A stretch of 64,000 bases of DNA from JBJYIN01 sp046237015 (GCF_046237015.1 NZ_JBJYIN010000022.1:12746-76745), one strand, 5' to 3'; shown: positions 27,262 through 37,041, numbered from the stretch's first letter. Numbers and translations are program-made. Notes: generated by a model not told the origin, from the sequence alone.

Positions 27262-28392
27262 TTAAATTAAATCGTCAAAAAATTTCTTCACGCCGTCAAA
27301 GAAACTTTTAGATCGCGGACTGTTTCTTTCGCCAGACGGGCCACCAAAGCTTTCTTCAAGCTCTTGCAGCAATTGCTTTTGACGATCATTCAGATTGACT
27401 GGCGTTTCCACAACAACCCGACACAGTAAATCGCCTTGAGCTCCACCGCGAACAGACTTCACACCTTTCCCGCGCATACGGAACAGTTTTCCGGTTTGTG
27501 TTTCAGCCGGAACTTTCAGCTTCACACGCCCATCCAGCGTCGGAACTTCGATTTCACCACCCAGTGCTGCCATGGCAAAATTGATAGGAACCTCGCAATA
27601 CAGATTGTTCTCTTCGCGTTGGAAAATCGGATGCGCTTTAACCTGAACCTGAACGTACAAATCGCCCGCTGGTGCGCCATGTTCGCCCGCTTCACCTTCT
27701 CCAGACAGACGAATACGATCGCCGGTATCTACCCCCGCAGGAATTTTCACCGACAGCGTTTTACTCTTTTCTACGCGGCCATGACCATGGCATTTAACGC
27801 AGGGGTCTTTAATGATCTTGCCGCGACCATGACAATGCGGACAAGCCTGCTGTACCGTAAAGAACCCCTGACGCATCTGAACCTGACCATTACCATGACA
27901 AGTTGGACAGGTAACCGGCGAGCTACCGGGTTTAGCACCGCTGCCATGACACACGCCACATTCTTCTAGCGTAGGAATACGGATCTCTTTGGTGACGCCA
28001 CGGACAGCCTCTTCAAGCGACAATTCCATGTTATAACGTAAATCGGAACCACGACTTGCGCGCTGGCGGCGTCCGCCACCAAATATATCGCCGAACACGT
28101 CGCCAAAAATATCACCGAAATCGGCACCGCCGCCGCCAAATCCTCCACCGCCGCCCATACCGCCTTGCTCGAATGCAGCATGTCCATACTGGTCATAAGC
28201 TGCACGTTTCTGAGAGTCAGTCAGGATTTCGTAGGCTTCTTTTATTTCTTTAAATTTAGCTTCCGCCTCACTATCACCCGGGTTTCTATCCGGATGATAC
28301 TTCATCGCCAGACGCTTATACGCCTTCTTTATCTCACGCTCTTCTGCATCTTTAGAGACGCCTAAGCTCTCGTAATAATCTTGCTTCGCCAT
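27262..28392 (-). CDS. dnaJ: DnaJ, Hsp40 co-chaperone
   Basis: DnaJ delivers substrates to DnaK and stimulates its ATPase. The 376 residues show all class-A parts. The J domain has HPD at 33-35 (KYHPDRN). The Gly/Phe-rich linker runs from about 75 to 105. Four zinc-finger CxxCxGxG repeats follow (CGVCHGSG, CPTCHGNG, CPHCHGRG, CVKCHGHG). The C-terminal substrate domains complete the protein. It lies 129 bp after dnaK in the same direction, with a conserved hairpin between them. Confidence 0.98.
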   Translation of the reverse strand: MAKQDYYESLGVSKDAEEREIKKAYKRLAMKYHPDRNPGDSEAEAKFKEIKEAYEILTDSQKRAAYDQYGHAAFEQGGMGGGGGFGGGGADFGDIFGDVFGDIFGGGRRQRASRGSDLRYNMELSLEEAVRGVTKEIRIPTLEECGVCHGSGAKPGSSPVTCPTCHGNGQVQMRQGFFTVQQACPHCHGRGKIIKDPCVKCHGHGRVEKSKTLSVKIPAGVDTGDRIRLSGEGEAGEHGAPAGDLYVQVQVKAHPIFQREENNLYCEVPINFAMAALGGEIEVPTLDGRVKLKVPAETQTGKLFRMRGKGVKSVRGGAQGDLLCRVVVETPVNLNDRQKQLLQELEESFGGPSGERNSPRSKSFFDGVKKFFDDLI

Positions 28393-28521
28393 GCTTTTGT
28401 CCTGCCCTCAACATGCGTGCACGGGCGCAGAGTTTCCTCGACGCCCGTGCTGGTTGCCAGTAACAGCCTCTATCCCGTTTTTCAGGTACCGTTGCTGTCA
28501 CTACGCCCGCTCAAAGGGCGA
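28393..28521 (-). ncRNA. dnaK-dnaJ spacer with a conserved hairpin (tpke11-like)
   Basis: The 129-base spacer holds a strong stem, GCACGGGCG (28419-28427) with CGCCCGTGC (28442-28450), just before dnaJ. In E. coli the small RNA tpke11 has been annotated in exactly this spacer on the same strand. Whether it is an independent RNA or a processing/stability element between dnaK and dnaJ cannot be told here. Confidence 0.4.
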
Positions 28522-30435
28522 TTACTTTTTATCTTTTACTTCTTCAAACTCAGCATCAACGACGTCGTCATCTTTACGAGCGGAAGCATCACCAGCGGCA
28601 CCGTCAGTACCAGCCTGAGCCTGCTGCTGAGACACTTCCAGTAACTTACCGGAAGCCTGAACCAGCGCCTGAATTTTGGCTTCGATATCGGCTTTATCTT
28701 CACCTTTCAGTGCACTTTCCAGCGCTTTCAGCGCGTCTTCAATAGCAGTCTTATCGTCGGCGGCTAATTTATCGCCCACTTCTTCCAGTTGCTTACGCGT
28801 ACTGTGCAGCAGGTGGTCGCCCTGATTACGAGTCTGAACCAGCTCTTCAAACTTACGGTCAGCGTCAGCATTCGCTTCAGCATCACGCACCATTTTCTGG
28901 ATTTCATCTTCGTTCAGACCAGAAGATGCCTTGATGGTGATTTTCTGTTCGCGGCCGCTGTTTTTATCTTTCGCGGATACGTGCAGGATACCGTCGGCAT
29001 CGATATCGAAAGTGACTTCAATCTGCGGCATACCACGCGGTGCAGCCTGAATACCATCCAGATTAAACTGCCCCAGGGATTTATTATCGTGAGCACGTTT
29101 ACGTTCACCCTGTAGCACATGAATCGTTACCGCAGACTGATTGTCTTCTGCGGTAGAGAACACCTGGCTATGTTTGGTCGGGATGGTGGTATTTTTGGAG
29201 ATCAACGCCGTCATCACGCCGCCCATGGTTTCGATACCCAGCGACAACGGGGTAACGTCCAACAACAGAACATCTTTCACGTCGCCAGACAGCACGCCGC
29301 CCTGTACTGCGGCACCAATAGCAACCGCTTCATCTGGGTTAACGTCTTTACGCGGCTCTTTACCGAAGAAGTCAGCGACTTTCTTCTGAACCAGCGGCAT
29401 ACGGGTTTGACCACCCACCAGAATGACGTCCTGAATTTCAGAAACTGACAATCCCGCATCCTGTAGAGCAACTTTCAGCGGTTCCAGAGAACGGCTCACC
29501 AAATCTTCTACCAGTGACTCCAGTTTCGCACGGGTCACTTTGATGTTCAGGTGCTTAGGACCAGTCGCGTCTGCTGTGATGTACGGCAGGTTAACGTCAG
29601 TCTGCTGTGCAGAAGACAGTTCGATCTTGGCTTTTTCTGCGGCTTCTTTCAGACGCTGCATTGCCAGCGGATCGTTACGCAAGTCGAAACCTTGCTCTTT
29701 CTTAAATTCATCAACCAGATAGTTGATCATGCGGCTATCGAAGTCTTCACCACCCAGGTGGGTATCACCGTTGGTTGCCAGCACTTCAAAGGTTTTCTCG
29801 CCATCAACTTCGTCGATTTCAATGATAGAGATATCGAATGTCCCGCCGCCGAGGTCATAAACGGCGATAGTACGGTTACCAACTTCTTTATCCAAACCAT
29901 ATGCCAGTGCCGCAGCCGTCGGTTCGTTGATAATACGTTTGACTTCCAGACCAGCGATACGACCGGCATCTTTGGTCGCCTGACGCTGCGCATCGTTAAA
30001 GTAAGCGGGAACGGTAATAACCGCTTCGGTGATGGTTTCACCCAGATAATCTTCCGCCGTCTTCTTCATTTTCTTCAGCACTTCCGCAGAAATCTGTGGA
30101 GGAGCCATTTTCTGATCTTTCACATCCAACCAGGCATCACCATTATCCGCCGCGACAATCTTGTACGGCATAATATTGGTGTCACGTTGTACTTCTTCAT
30201 CTTTAAAACGGCGACCAATCAAACGCTTAATCGCAAACAAGGTGTTTTTCGGGTTAGTCACTGCCTGACGTTTAGCCGGCTGGCCAACCAGGATCTCACC
30301 GTCTTGCGTATAAGCAATAATTGAAGGCGTTGTGCGATCGCCTTCGCTATTTTCCAGTACTTTAACCTGCGTACCGTCCATAATCGCGACACAAGAGTTG
30401 GTTGTACCCAGGTCGATACCAATAATCTTACCCAT
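28522..30435 (-). CDS. dnaK: DnaK, Hsp70 chaperone
   Basis: DnaK is the major ATP-dependent Hsp70. The 637-residue protein has the nucleotide-binding domain (IGIDLGTTNSCVAIMDG at the N-terminus, VYDLGGGTFDISI near 195, VILVGGQTRMP near 338). The linker DVLLLDVTPLSLGIETMGG, the beta substrate-binding domain and the helical lid follow, ending in EEVKDKK. It is the first gene of dnaKJ and has a canonical heat-shock promoter upstream. Its length is normal. Confidence 0.99.
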   Translation of the reverse strand: MGKIIGIDLGTTNSCVAIMDGTQVKVLENSEGDRTTPSIIAYTQDGEILVGQPAKRQAVTNPKNTLFAIKRLIGRRFKDEEVQRDTNIMPYKIVAADNGDAWLDVKDQKMAPPQISAEVLKKMKKTAEDYLGETITEAVITVPAYFNDAQRQATKDAGRIAGLEVKRIINEPTAAALAYGLDKEVGNRTIAVYDLGGGTFDISIIEIDEVDGEKTFEVLATNGDTHLGGEDFDSRMINYLVDEFKKEQGFDLRNDPLAMQRLKEAAEKAKIELSSAQQTDVNLPYITADATGPKHLNIKVTRAKLESLVEDLVSRSLEPLKVALQDAGLSVSEIQDVILVGGQTRMPLVQKKVADFFGKEPRKDVNPDEAVAIGAAVQGGVLSGDVKDVLLLDVTPLSLGIETMGGVMTALISKNTTIPTKHSQVFSTAEDNQSAVTIHVLQGERKRAHDNKSLGQFNLDGIQAAPRGMPQIEVTFDIDADGILHVSAKDKNSGREQKITIKASSGLNEDEIQKMVRDAEANADADRKFEELVQTRNQGDHLLHSTRKQLEEVGDKLAADDKTAIEDALKALESALKGEDKADIEAKIQALVQASGKLLEVSQQQAQAGTDGAAGDASARKDDDVVDAEFEEVKDKK

Positions 30436-30620
30436 CTAAACATCTCCACTAAAAAGTCATATTCGGTGTGGTAGTTCAACTTACTATGCGGGCGGAATGT
30501 CGCTTTTCAACGTCATAACCTCGTTTCCCGCTCACATTACGCCATTTTCCCAATACCGCCATGTCAGCAAAACGCGCCAGCACAAGCCTCTTCAGCTTGG
30601 TCGAACTGTTTGGTTGCAAA

Positions 30621-30650
30621 TAACATGGGGTCAACAATTCCATCATCAAG
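30621..30650 (-). promoter_or_regulatory. Sigma-32 heat-shock promoter of dnaKJ
   Basis: On the minus strand CTTGAT is followed after 14 bases by CCCCATGTTA, almost the sigma-32 consensus (CTTGAA, 13-15 bases, CCCCATnT) and very like E. coli dnaK P1. It is about 185 bp upstream of the dnaK ATG. The rest of 30436-30897 shows no gene. Confidence 0.88.
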
Positions 30651-30897
30651 GGGGAGAGATGAAAAAAAGTGGCCTTTATCCCCTGTTCGATCAAACTATT
30701 CCTTCCCCGCCATGTTGTGTCCATTCAACGCACCCGATATGATGCCGCGCTCGTCGCAGAAATAGGGATATTTCCCTAAACAATGGCGGGCAATACCACC
30801 TAAACGACACCTATCCCAACGTGATTGGCGCATTCGCGAACCTTATGCCGTGCCCGACACGAAGGGACTATTAATAATCTGTCATTGCAGAGGATTT

Positions 30898-31473
30898 ATG
30901 AGCACGAACACGTTGGCAAATCCTGGTCCATTAGGACTGATGGGCTTCGGGATGACCACTATTCTGTTGAACCTGCACAACGCAGGTTTTTTTCCACTTT
31001 CTTCTATTATTCTCAGCATGGGCATTTTTTACGGCGGGATTGCCCAGATCTTGGCGGGGCTGTTGGAGTATAAAAAAGGGAATACCTTCGGTGTCACGGC
31101 CTTTACGTCTTATGGCGCATTCTGGCTGACGTTAGTGGCTATTCTTATGCTACCGAAAATGGGTCTGGCAGACGCTAGCGACGCGCAGTTTCTCGGCGTA
31201 TTTCTAGGTTTGTGGGGCGTATTCACCTTATTCATGTTCTTCGGTACGCTACGTGGCAACCGCGCATTACAGTTTGTATTCGCCAGCCTGACCGTTTTGT
31301 TTGCTTTACTGGCGGTCGGTAATTTCACTGGTAATCATGCGCTGCTGACCATCGCGGGTTACGAGGGTATTATCTGTGGTGCCAGCGCGATTTACCTCGC
31401 GATGGCCGAAGTCCTGAATGAGCAATACGGCCGTACCGTTTTGCCAATCGGCGCTCGCAACGGCGCACACTGA
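30898..31473 (+). CDS. satP: SatP (YaaH), acetate/succinate transporter
   Basis: SatP is an AceTr/GPR1-FUN34-YaaH family membrane channel/proton symporter for acetate and succinate. The start at ATG 30898 (MSTNTLANPGPLGLMGFG), preceded by AGAGGA, gives 191 residues; the frame is open to 30850, but that extension has no family match. The signature NPGPLGLMGFGMTTILLN and six hydrophobic helices are visible, with FGLWGVFTLFMFFGTL-type sequence in the middle. It is divergent from dnaK. Confidence 0.95.
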   Translation: MSTNTLANPGPLGLMGFGMTTILLNLHNAGFFPLSSIILSMGIFYGGIAQILAGLLEYKKGNTFGVTAFTSYGAFWLTLVAILMLPKMGLADASDAQFLGVFLGLWGVFTLFMFFGTLRGNRALQFVFASLTVLFALLAVGNFTGNHALLTIAGYEGIICGASAIYLAMAEVLNEQYGRTVLPIGARNGAH

Positions 31474-31495
31474 GTGTCGTGGTAATCGCATCATC

Positions 31496-31531
31496 AAAAA
31501 AGGGTTCGGTGATATGACCGAACCCTTTTTT
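31496..31531 (+). terminator. satP terminator
   Basis: An AAAAAAGGGTTCGGT / ACCGAACCCTTTTTT stem with a six-base loop is followed by T-rich sequence. It can work on both strands and also faces the 3' end of the convergent transporter gene. Confidence 0.9.
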
Positions 31532-31575
31532 ATTATTCCACCGATGATTTCATGCTGATCGACGGGTGGAACATT

Positions 31576-32916
31576 TTAAATGCTAATGGGTGAGTGAGAT
31601 CGTTCTTCTTCAGCCTGTTTACCGACCCGATCGCTCGTCAAATCTCGCTGTAGATAAATTCCCAACAGTAACCCCACTCCAGACAACGTTAACACATAAA
31701 ATGCAGGAGCCATTGGCGTCACTTTCATAATCAATGTGACGAATATCGGCGTCAAACCACCGAAAATCGCATAAGAAACATTATAAGAAAAGGAAATACC
31801 GGAAAAACGAACTTCCGCAGGAAAAGCACGCACCATCACATAGGGAACCGCACCCACGACGCCGACGCTCAGCGCAACCATCGCATAGCTCATAAACAGC
31901 AGACTGGTACTTGTGGCCGCCGCGCTATAAAAGAACCAACTGGATGCTCCAAGCAACACGCTGCCAATGATAAACAGCCTACTGGCACCGAAGCGATCCA
32001 CAAGCAAACCCGCGCCAACACAGCCGACCATGAGTACAATCGTTGCCAGACAGTTAGCTTGCAATGCCAACGCAGCCGGGATGCCATGAACCTTTTGCAG
32101 ATACGTCGGTGCCATGAGGATGACAACGACAATACAAGCGGATAATAGCCAGGTTAGCAGCATGGAAACCACAACCGCCCTACGGTGATTAACCACCACG
32201 GATTTCAGCGGCAACTCCTCAGCCAACTTCTTATGCGTCTGCATTTCTATAAAGATCGGCGTTTCCTGTAACCAACGACGTAAATACATCGCTACTAGCC
32301 CAAAAATGCCACCGATAAAGAACGGTAACCGCCAGCCGCCGTTTGTCATCTGTTCAGCGCTTAACACGGTGTTAAGCAGCGTAGCCACCAGTGAACCAAA
32401 CAGAATCCCCAACGTGAGCCCTGCCGTTAACGTGCCACACGCAAAACCAATTCGTGAACGAGGAACGTGCTCGGCAACAAACACCCATGCTCCAGGCACC
32501 TCACCACCAATCGCGGCCCCTTGCAAAACGCGCATCAGCAGTAAAAGTAACGGTGCCGCAATACCGATAGACTCATAAGTCGGCAGCATCCCCATCGCCA
32601 GCGTAGGCAATGCCATCAGCAATATGCTGAGGCTAAACATCTTTTTACGCCCGACCAGATCGCCAAAGTGAGCCATAATGATGCCCCCAAGCGGACGAGC
32701 GAGGTAACCGGCAGCAAAAATACCGAACGTCTGAACCTGCCGCAGCCACTCAGGAATATCAGCGGGGAAAAAAAGATCGCCAATCACTGCCGCAAAAAAA
32801 ACGAAAATAATGAAATCGTAAAATTCCAGCGCGCCACCCAGCGCCGCCAAAGACAGTGTTTTATAATCTTGCCGGTTTAACCGGCGATGCTGTGGGTGAG
32901 AATGCTCGTGATTCAT
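31576..32916 (-). CDS. MHS-family (MFS) metabolite:proton symporter
   Basis: A 446-residue major facilitator of the metabolite:H+ symporter group (relatives: ProP, KgtP, ShiA, citrate transporters). There are twelve hydrophobic segments. The conserved ALGGALEFYDFIIF is in helix 1, the RPLGGIIMAHFGDLVGRKK loop lies between helices 2 and 3, and RVLQGAAIGGEVPGAWVF is in helix 4. A central hydrophilic loop and a basic, charged N-terminus (HEHSHPQHRR) flank them. The substrate cannot be assigned from sequence. It is convergent with satP and follows mog without obvious coupling. Confidence 0.85.
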   Translation of the reverse strand: MNHEHSHPQHRRLNRQDYKTLSLAALGGALEFYDFIIFVFFAAVIGDLFFPADIPEWLRQVQTFGIFAAGYLARPLGGIIMAHFGDLVGRKKMFSLSILLMALPTLAMGMLPTYESIGIAAPLLLLLMRVLQGAAIGGEVPGAWVFVAEHVPRSRIGFACGTLTAGLTLGILFGSLVATLLNTVLSAEQMTNGGWRLPFFIGGIFGLVAMYLRRWLQETPIFIEMQTHKKLAEELPLKSVVVNHRRAVVVSMLLTWLLSACIVVVILMAPTYLQKVHGIPAALALQANCLATIVLMVGCVGAGLLVDRFGASRLFIIGSVLLGASSWFFYSAAATSTSLLFMSYAMVALSVGVVGAVPYVMVRAFPAEVRFSGISFSYNVSYAIFGGLTPIFVTLIMKVTPMAPAFYVLTLSGVGLLLGIYLQRDLTSDRVGKQAEEERSHSPISI

Positions 32917-33043
32917 AAGTTACCGTGTGGTGCAAGAGTATGGCTAATGAAATCCAGCCATTTAATGTAAAGTAAAAATTACTATAACGTCAAAATTACA
33001 CCACACCAGCAAAGTTGAATCTTATGTTTTAAATTGGCTAACT

Positions 33044-33631
33044 TTAGTTTTTTATTTCACGTATCGCATTTTTGGGACGAAAAGCTGCTACGACCTGCGG
33101 ATCGGTTTCAACATAAGGGCCTTCCAGAAGTTGAATGCAATAAGGAACACTGGCAAAAATACCTGCCATGACGACTTTACCGTTCTCATCTTTCAACCCT
33201 TCCAGCGTTTCTTTAATCGATTTAGGTTGTCCAGGTAAGTTGAGAATCAGCGCCTGTTTACGAATAACCCCTACCTGCCTGGATAAAATGGCCGTAGGAA
33301 CAAATTGCAGGCTAATCTGCCGCATCTGTTCGCCAAACCCTGGCATATCACGATCGGCAATCGCCAATGTCGCATCTGGCGTCACGTCACGGCGAGCCGG
33401 TCCGGTCCCCCCGGTGGTCAACACCAGATGGCACCCTCGTTCATCAACAAGTTCACAAAGCGCCTGTTCAATAAGCACCTGCTCATCAGGCACCAGTCGA
33501 GTTTCAATCTCAAAAGGCGTCATGAGTGCACCAGATAACCATTCTTTTAATGACGGTATTCCTTTGTCCTGATAAATACCGCTGGATGCTCGATCAGAAA
33601 TGGATACCAATCCAATACGCAATACGTTCAT
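33044..33631 (-). CDS. mog: Mog, molybdopterin adenylyltransferase
   Basis: Mog activates molybdopterin by adenylation before molybdenum insertion. The 195-residue protein has the MoCF_biosynth fold: LVSISDRASSGIYQDKGIPSL at the N-terminus, the nucleotide loop LTTGGTGPARRDVTPDAT around residue 72, and LNLPGQPKSIKETLEG near 150. In E. coli mog likewise lies between talB and satP. Its length matches. Upstream, 33632-33926 is AT-rich, with no gene visible. Confidence 0.96.
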   Translation of the reverse strand: MNVLRIGLVSISDRASSGIYQDKGIPSLKEWLSGALMTPFEIETRLVPDEQVLIEQALCELVDERGCHLVLTTGGTGPARRDVTPDATLAIADRDMPGFGEQMRQISLQFVPTAILSRQVGVIRKQALILNLPGQPKSIKETLEGLKDENGKVVMAGIFASVPYCIQLLEGPYVETDPQVVAAFRPKNAIREIKN

Positions 33632-33926
33632 AACTACCTCTCTAAAACGCTATTTTTATCAGAATATTATCTGATTTACGTTATCAGGCCACCATGAAAC
33701 CAGAAATTTGTATAACCCATACCTTCTGAAAATTTCTTATATTCCATATGATAATTATTATTAAATAGCATCTCAAAAATAAAACATCGTTTACTCATTG
33801 CAAGACAAGGAAAAATAACAGAACAGGCTATGATTAATCATAACCAGCGTTCAAATCGTATGATAAAATTGAGGCGCTTCTGTAGCCCCCTTGATGAGTA
33901 GCAAAGCCACACCAAGGAAGTACCCT

Positions 33927-35018
33927 ATGCAAACAATTAAATATAAGATATTAAAAATATTTGCCCATCCAACCTCCGCATTTTTTCTATTCGGCATTCT
34001 GGCTTTTTTTATCACCGCAGCATTTATGCATGAATCAGATAAAAACACCTGGGAAATGGAAAGATATAATCTTGATACGACGATTAGGAGTTATGATTCC
34101 TATAGCTCTGGAGCCGAAGTTCAAGATAGTGATGTGACCAGAAAGACAGGAAACTATGTATCGTCTCGCATCCGAGTATTTGCATTTAATACCAGTGACA
34201 CACGCCGGGAATGCATTAATCGGCTATCAGAAACGGAATTAAAATTTAATGACATGTCGATCATCAGGACATGCCAGAATAACCTTCCCTCTATTGGAGA
34301 GTTCGCGGGAAAGGGCACATTAACCAGCATTTTTCCGTTGTTATCCCCCACAGATGAGCTACTCGGCATTCGTATCAGAACCAGCTCAGAAGCACCACCG
34401 CCATCGCTGCTTGATACTTTTGGGTCGTTACCCACGATCATTGGTATGTTAGGAATTGTACTGATTTGCGCGACGTCAGGCAGTTTGCTCTCCGTATTGG
34501 CCAGAAAATATCTGATTGAATTTCCTACTATCGCTCGATATGACGACCTGACAGGCTATCTACGACGAGACGCTTTCTTCATGGCCGCAAGTAAAGCGTT
34601 AAATATTGCCAACATTACCCGGCAACCCGTCTGTGTCATCTTAATCGACATTGATCATTTCAAAAACGTGAATGATACGCTTGGCCATAGTGCGGGCGAT
34701 AACGCCTTAAAGTTCATCGCGGATATTTTAAAAAAATCATTTCGCCGCGAAGATATTTTTGGGCGGATTGGCGGCGACGAATTCGCGATTGTTTTACCTG
34801 AGATTAATTTAAACAATGCCTATACCGTCGTTGAACGAGCCAGGGCACGAGTCAATGATAGCAATTATGAAGTATCAGCAGGGAATAGAATACACCTGAC
34901 TGTCAGTATCGGATTGGTTGAATACCGTATTGCTGAAGAAAACTTAATAGAAGTAATGAAACGCGCGGATGAAAATCTTTATATAGCAAAGGAAACCCGA
35001 AATTCTGTTGCTAAATAA
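33927..35018 (+). CDS. Membrane diguanylate cyclase (GGDEF)
   Basis: A predicted inner-membrane cyclase that makes cyclic-di-GMP from two GTP. The start at ATG 33927 (MQTIKYKILK) is supported by AAGGAAG upstream; the frame is open to 33891. The 363 residues comprise a first membrane segment at about 18-34, a periplasmic domain of about 130 residues with two cysteines (96 and 116), and a second membrane segment at about 168-190. A C-terminal GGDEF domain follows, with GGDEF intact at 282-286 and an inhibitory RxxD site (RRED, 273-276) five residues before it. An active, product-inhibited enzyme is expected. The periplasmic domain matches no family I recognise. There is no EAL domain. Confidence 0.88.
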   Translation: MQTIKYKILKIFAHPTSAFFLFGILAFFITAAFMHESDKNTWEMERYNLDTTIRSYDSYSSGAEVQDSDVTRKTGNYVSSRIRVFAFNTSDTRRECINRLSETELKFNDMSIIRTCQNNLPSIGEFAGKGTLTSIFPLLSPTDELLGIRIRTSSEAPPPSLLDTFGSLPTIIGMLGIVLICATSGSLLSVLARKYLIEFPTIARYDDLTGYLRRDAFFMAASKALNIANITRQPVCVILIDIDHFKNVNDTLGHSAGDNALKFIADILKKSFRREDIFGRIGGDEFAIVLPEINLNNAYTVVERARARVNDSNYEVSAGNRIHLTVSIGLVEYRIAEENLIEVMKRADENLYIAKETRNSVAK

Positions 35019-35031
35019 TAGTTATCAATCT

Positions 35032-35060
35032 GAGATAACCGATAGATTGTCGGTTATCTC
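35032..35060. terminator. Hairpin between the GGDEF gene and talB
   Basis: An 11-bp perfect stem (GAGATAACCGA / TCGGTTATCTC) with a seven-base loop lies between convergent genes; no clear T run. Confidence 0.6.
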
Positions 35061-35072
35061 AATAAGAAACGA

Positions 35073-36026
35073 TTACAGCAAATCAGCAATCATCTTCTCT
35101 AACTTAACCTGATCGACGGCAAATTTACGGATACCATCTGCCAATTTATCAACAGCCATTGGGTCTTGATTATGCTGCCAGTAAAACTGTGCTTCTGTCA
35201 TTTTTGCTGGGCGGGCTTTCACATCGCCAGCATAAGAAAGTTTGCGAACGACTTCGCCTTCACTTTCAGACAGTTCCTTCAGCAGCGCCGGGGCAATCGT
35301 CAGGCGATCACAGCCAGCCAGTTCTAAAATCTCACCAACGTTACGGAAGCTTGCGCCCATCACAACGGTTTCATAACCATGTTCTTTGTAATAACTGTAT
35401 ATTTCACTCACTGATACCACGCCTGGATCTTCACTGGGCGCAAACTCTTTCTTATCGCCGTTAGCTTTATACCAATCCAGAATTCGGCCAACAAATGGTG
35501 AAATCAGGAAAACGCCCGCTTCAGCACAGGCACGAGCCTGAGCAAAAGAGAACAGCAGCGTCAGGTTACAGTTAATCCCTTCTTTCTCTAATTGCTCAGC
35601 GGCGCGAATCCCCTGCCAGGTAGAAGCCAATTTAATCAGAATACGATCGTTGCTGATGCCTGCATCGTTGTACAGTTTGATCAGGTGTTTTGCTTTCGCA
35701 ACGCTAGCTTCCGTATCGTAAGACAAACGGGCATCAACTTCCGTAGAAATTCGACCGGGGATCAGTTTTAAAATCTCAAGACCGATATTCACCGCCAGCT
35801 TGTCAGTCGCATCCACAACTTGCTGCTCACGGTTGCTGCTCTGTGAACGTGCCCAGGTAATCGCCTCGTCGATCAGCTTACGGTATTCAGGGATCTGAGC
35901 CGCATTCAGAATCAGGGACGGGTTCGTCGTGGCATCTTGCGGCTGGTACAATTTCATCGCCGCGATATCGCCGGTATCAGCCACAACCGTTGTCAATTGG
36001 CGTAGGGAAGTCAGTTTATCCGTCAT
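35073..36026 (-). CDS. talB: Transaldolase B, TalB
   Basis: TalB transfers dihydroxyacetone units in the non-oxidative pentose phosphate pathway. The start at 36026 (MTDKLTSLRQLTTVVADTGD) gives the standard 317 residues; the frame runs 38 codons further upstream without family similarity. The Schiff-base lysine is Lys132 (ILIKLASTWQG), and DATTNPSLIL and GISNDRILIK are conserved. It is divergent from yaaA. In E. coli it also neighbours mog and yaaA. Confidence 0.97.
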   Translation of the reverse strand: MTDKLTSLRQLTTVVADTGDIAAMKLYQPQDATTNPSLILNAAQIPEYRKLIDEAITWARSQSSNREQQVVDATDKLAVNIGLEILKLIPGRISTEVDARLSYDTEASVAKAKHLIKLYNDAGISNDRILIKLASTWQGIRAAEQLEKEGINCNLTLLFSFAQARACAEAGVFLISPFVGRILDWYKANGDKKEFAPSEDPGVVSVSEIYSYYKEHGYETVVMGASFRNVGEILELAGCDRLTIAPALLKELSESEGEVVRKLSYAGDVKARPAKMTEAQFYWQHNQDPMAVDKLADGIRKFAVDQVKLEKMIADLL

Positions 36027-36267
36027 GTTGGCATTTCTCATTGTTTGTATGTGGATTATCAGTGTATGAATGGTTAGTACATGAACTGGTGGCAGTCTTG
36101 TTGTCGCCGAAATCTGATAATAACACGCAAGTTTCCCCACGCAAGACAGCCTTTTGCTCTCCGGCGGCAGCGCCGCTGATTGCTTCCCCCTGTTATACCT
36201 ATCGCCACTTTCTTCCTGAATATTTGCTACAGTAAGACATCAAAATCAGACCAAGAGGACATGGCGC

Positions 36268-37041
36268 ATGCTCATTACCCTTTCACCGGCAAAAACACTT
36301 GATTACACCAGTCCTTTACCCACGCAGCGTTATACCCAACCAGAATTGCTGGATTATTCCAGCCAGTTAATTGCACTTTGTAAGAAACTGACTCCCGCGC
36401 AAATTGCATCACTCATGGGTATCAGTGATAAATTGTCTGGCCTGAACGCTGCACGTTTTCATGACTGGCATCCTGACTTTACTCCCGATAATGCCCGTCA
36501 GGCATTATTAGCCTTTAAAGGCGATGTCTACACCGGATTGGCCGCCGAAGACTTTAGTGAAGGCGACTTTGATTTTGCCCAACAGCATCTGCGAATGCTG
36601 TCTGGCCTCTACGGTGTTTTACGTCCACTCGATTTAATGCAACCCTACCGATTGGAAATGGGGATTAGGCTGGAAAATAAGGCGGGCAAAGATCTCTATA
36701 GTTTCTGGGGAGATGTGATCACAGAGAAACTGAATCAGGCACTGCACGAACAAGATGACGACATTTTGGTTAATCTGGCCTCCGACGAATATTTTAAGGC
36801 CGTCAAACCCAAGAAACTAAAGGCCACCTTAATCAAACCGGTCTTTTTAGATGAAAAAAGCGGAAAATTTAAAGTCATCAGCTTTTATGCCAAGAAAGCG
36901 CGCGGGCTGATGAGCCGCTTTATTATCCAAAACCGACTGACAAAACCGGAACAGTTAAAAGATTTTGATTCGGAAGGTTACTTTTTTGCAGAAGCGGAGT
37001 CGTCCGCACATGAACTGGTATTCAAACGTCACGAACAATAA
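36268..37041 (+). CDS. yaaA: YaaA, peroxide-stress protein
   Basis: YaaA (DUF328) lowers free intracellular iron during peroxide stress and binds DNA in E. coli, where OxyR induces it. The 257-residue protein has the family motifs SPAKTLDY at the N-terminus, RFHDWHPDFTPDNARQA, FAQQHLRMLSGLYGVLRPLD, NLASDEYF and FYAKKARGLMSRF. A GAGGA ribosome site precedes the ATG. It is convergent with thrC, with a long hairpin between them. Confidence 0.95.
   Translation: MLITLSPAKTLDYTSPLPTQRYTQPELLDYSSQLIALCKKLTPAQIASLMGISDKLSGLNAARFHDWHPDFTPDNARQALLAFKGDVYTGLAAEDFSEGDFDFAQQHLRMLSGLYGVLRPLDLMQPYRLEMGIRLENKAGKDLYSFWGDVITEKLNQALHEQDDDILVNLASDEYFKAVKPKKLKATLIKPVFLDEKSGKFKVISFYAKKARGLMSRFIIQNRLTKPEQLKDFDSEGYFFAEAESSAHELVFKRHEQ

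Noticed and set aside
29551..30324. Plus-strand frame of 257 codons opposite dnaK
   Set aside because: Antisense to dnaK; long open antisense frames against dnaK are a known consequence of its codon usage.
33851..34048. Minus-strand frame of 65 codons with a hydrophobic stretch
   Set aside because: The hydrophobic part is the reverse of the first membrane segment of the GGDEF protein; a shadow.
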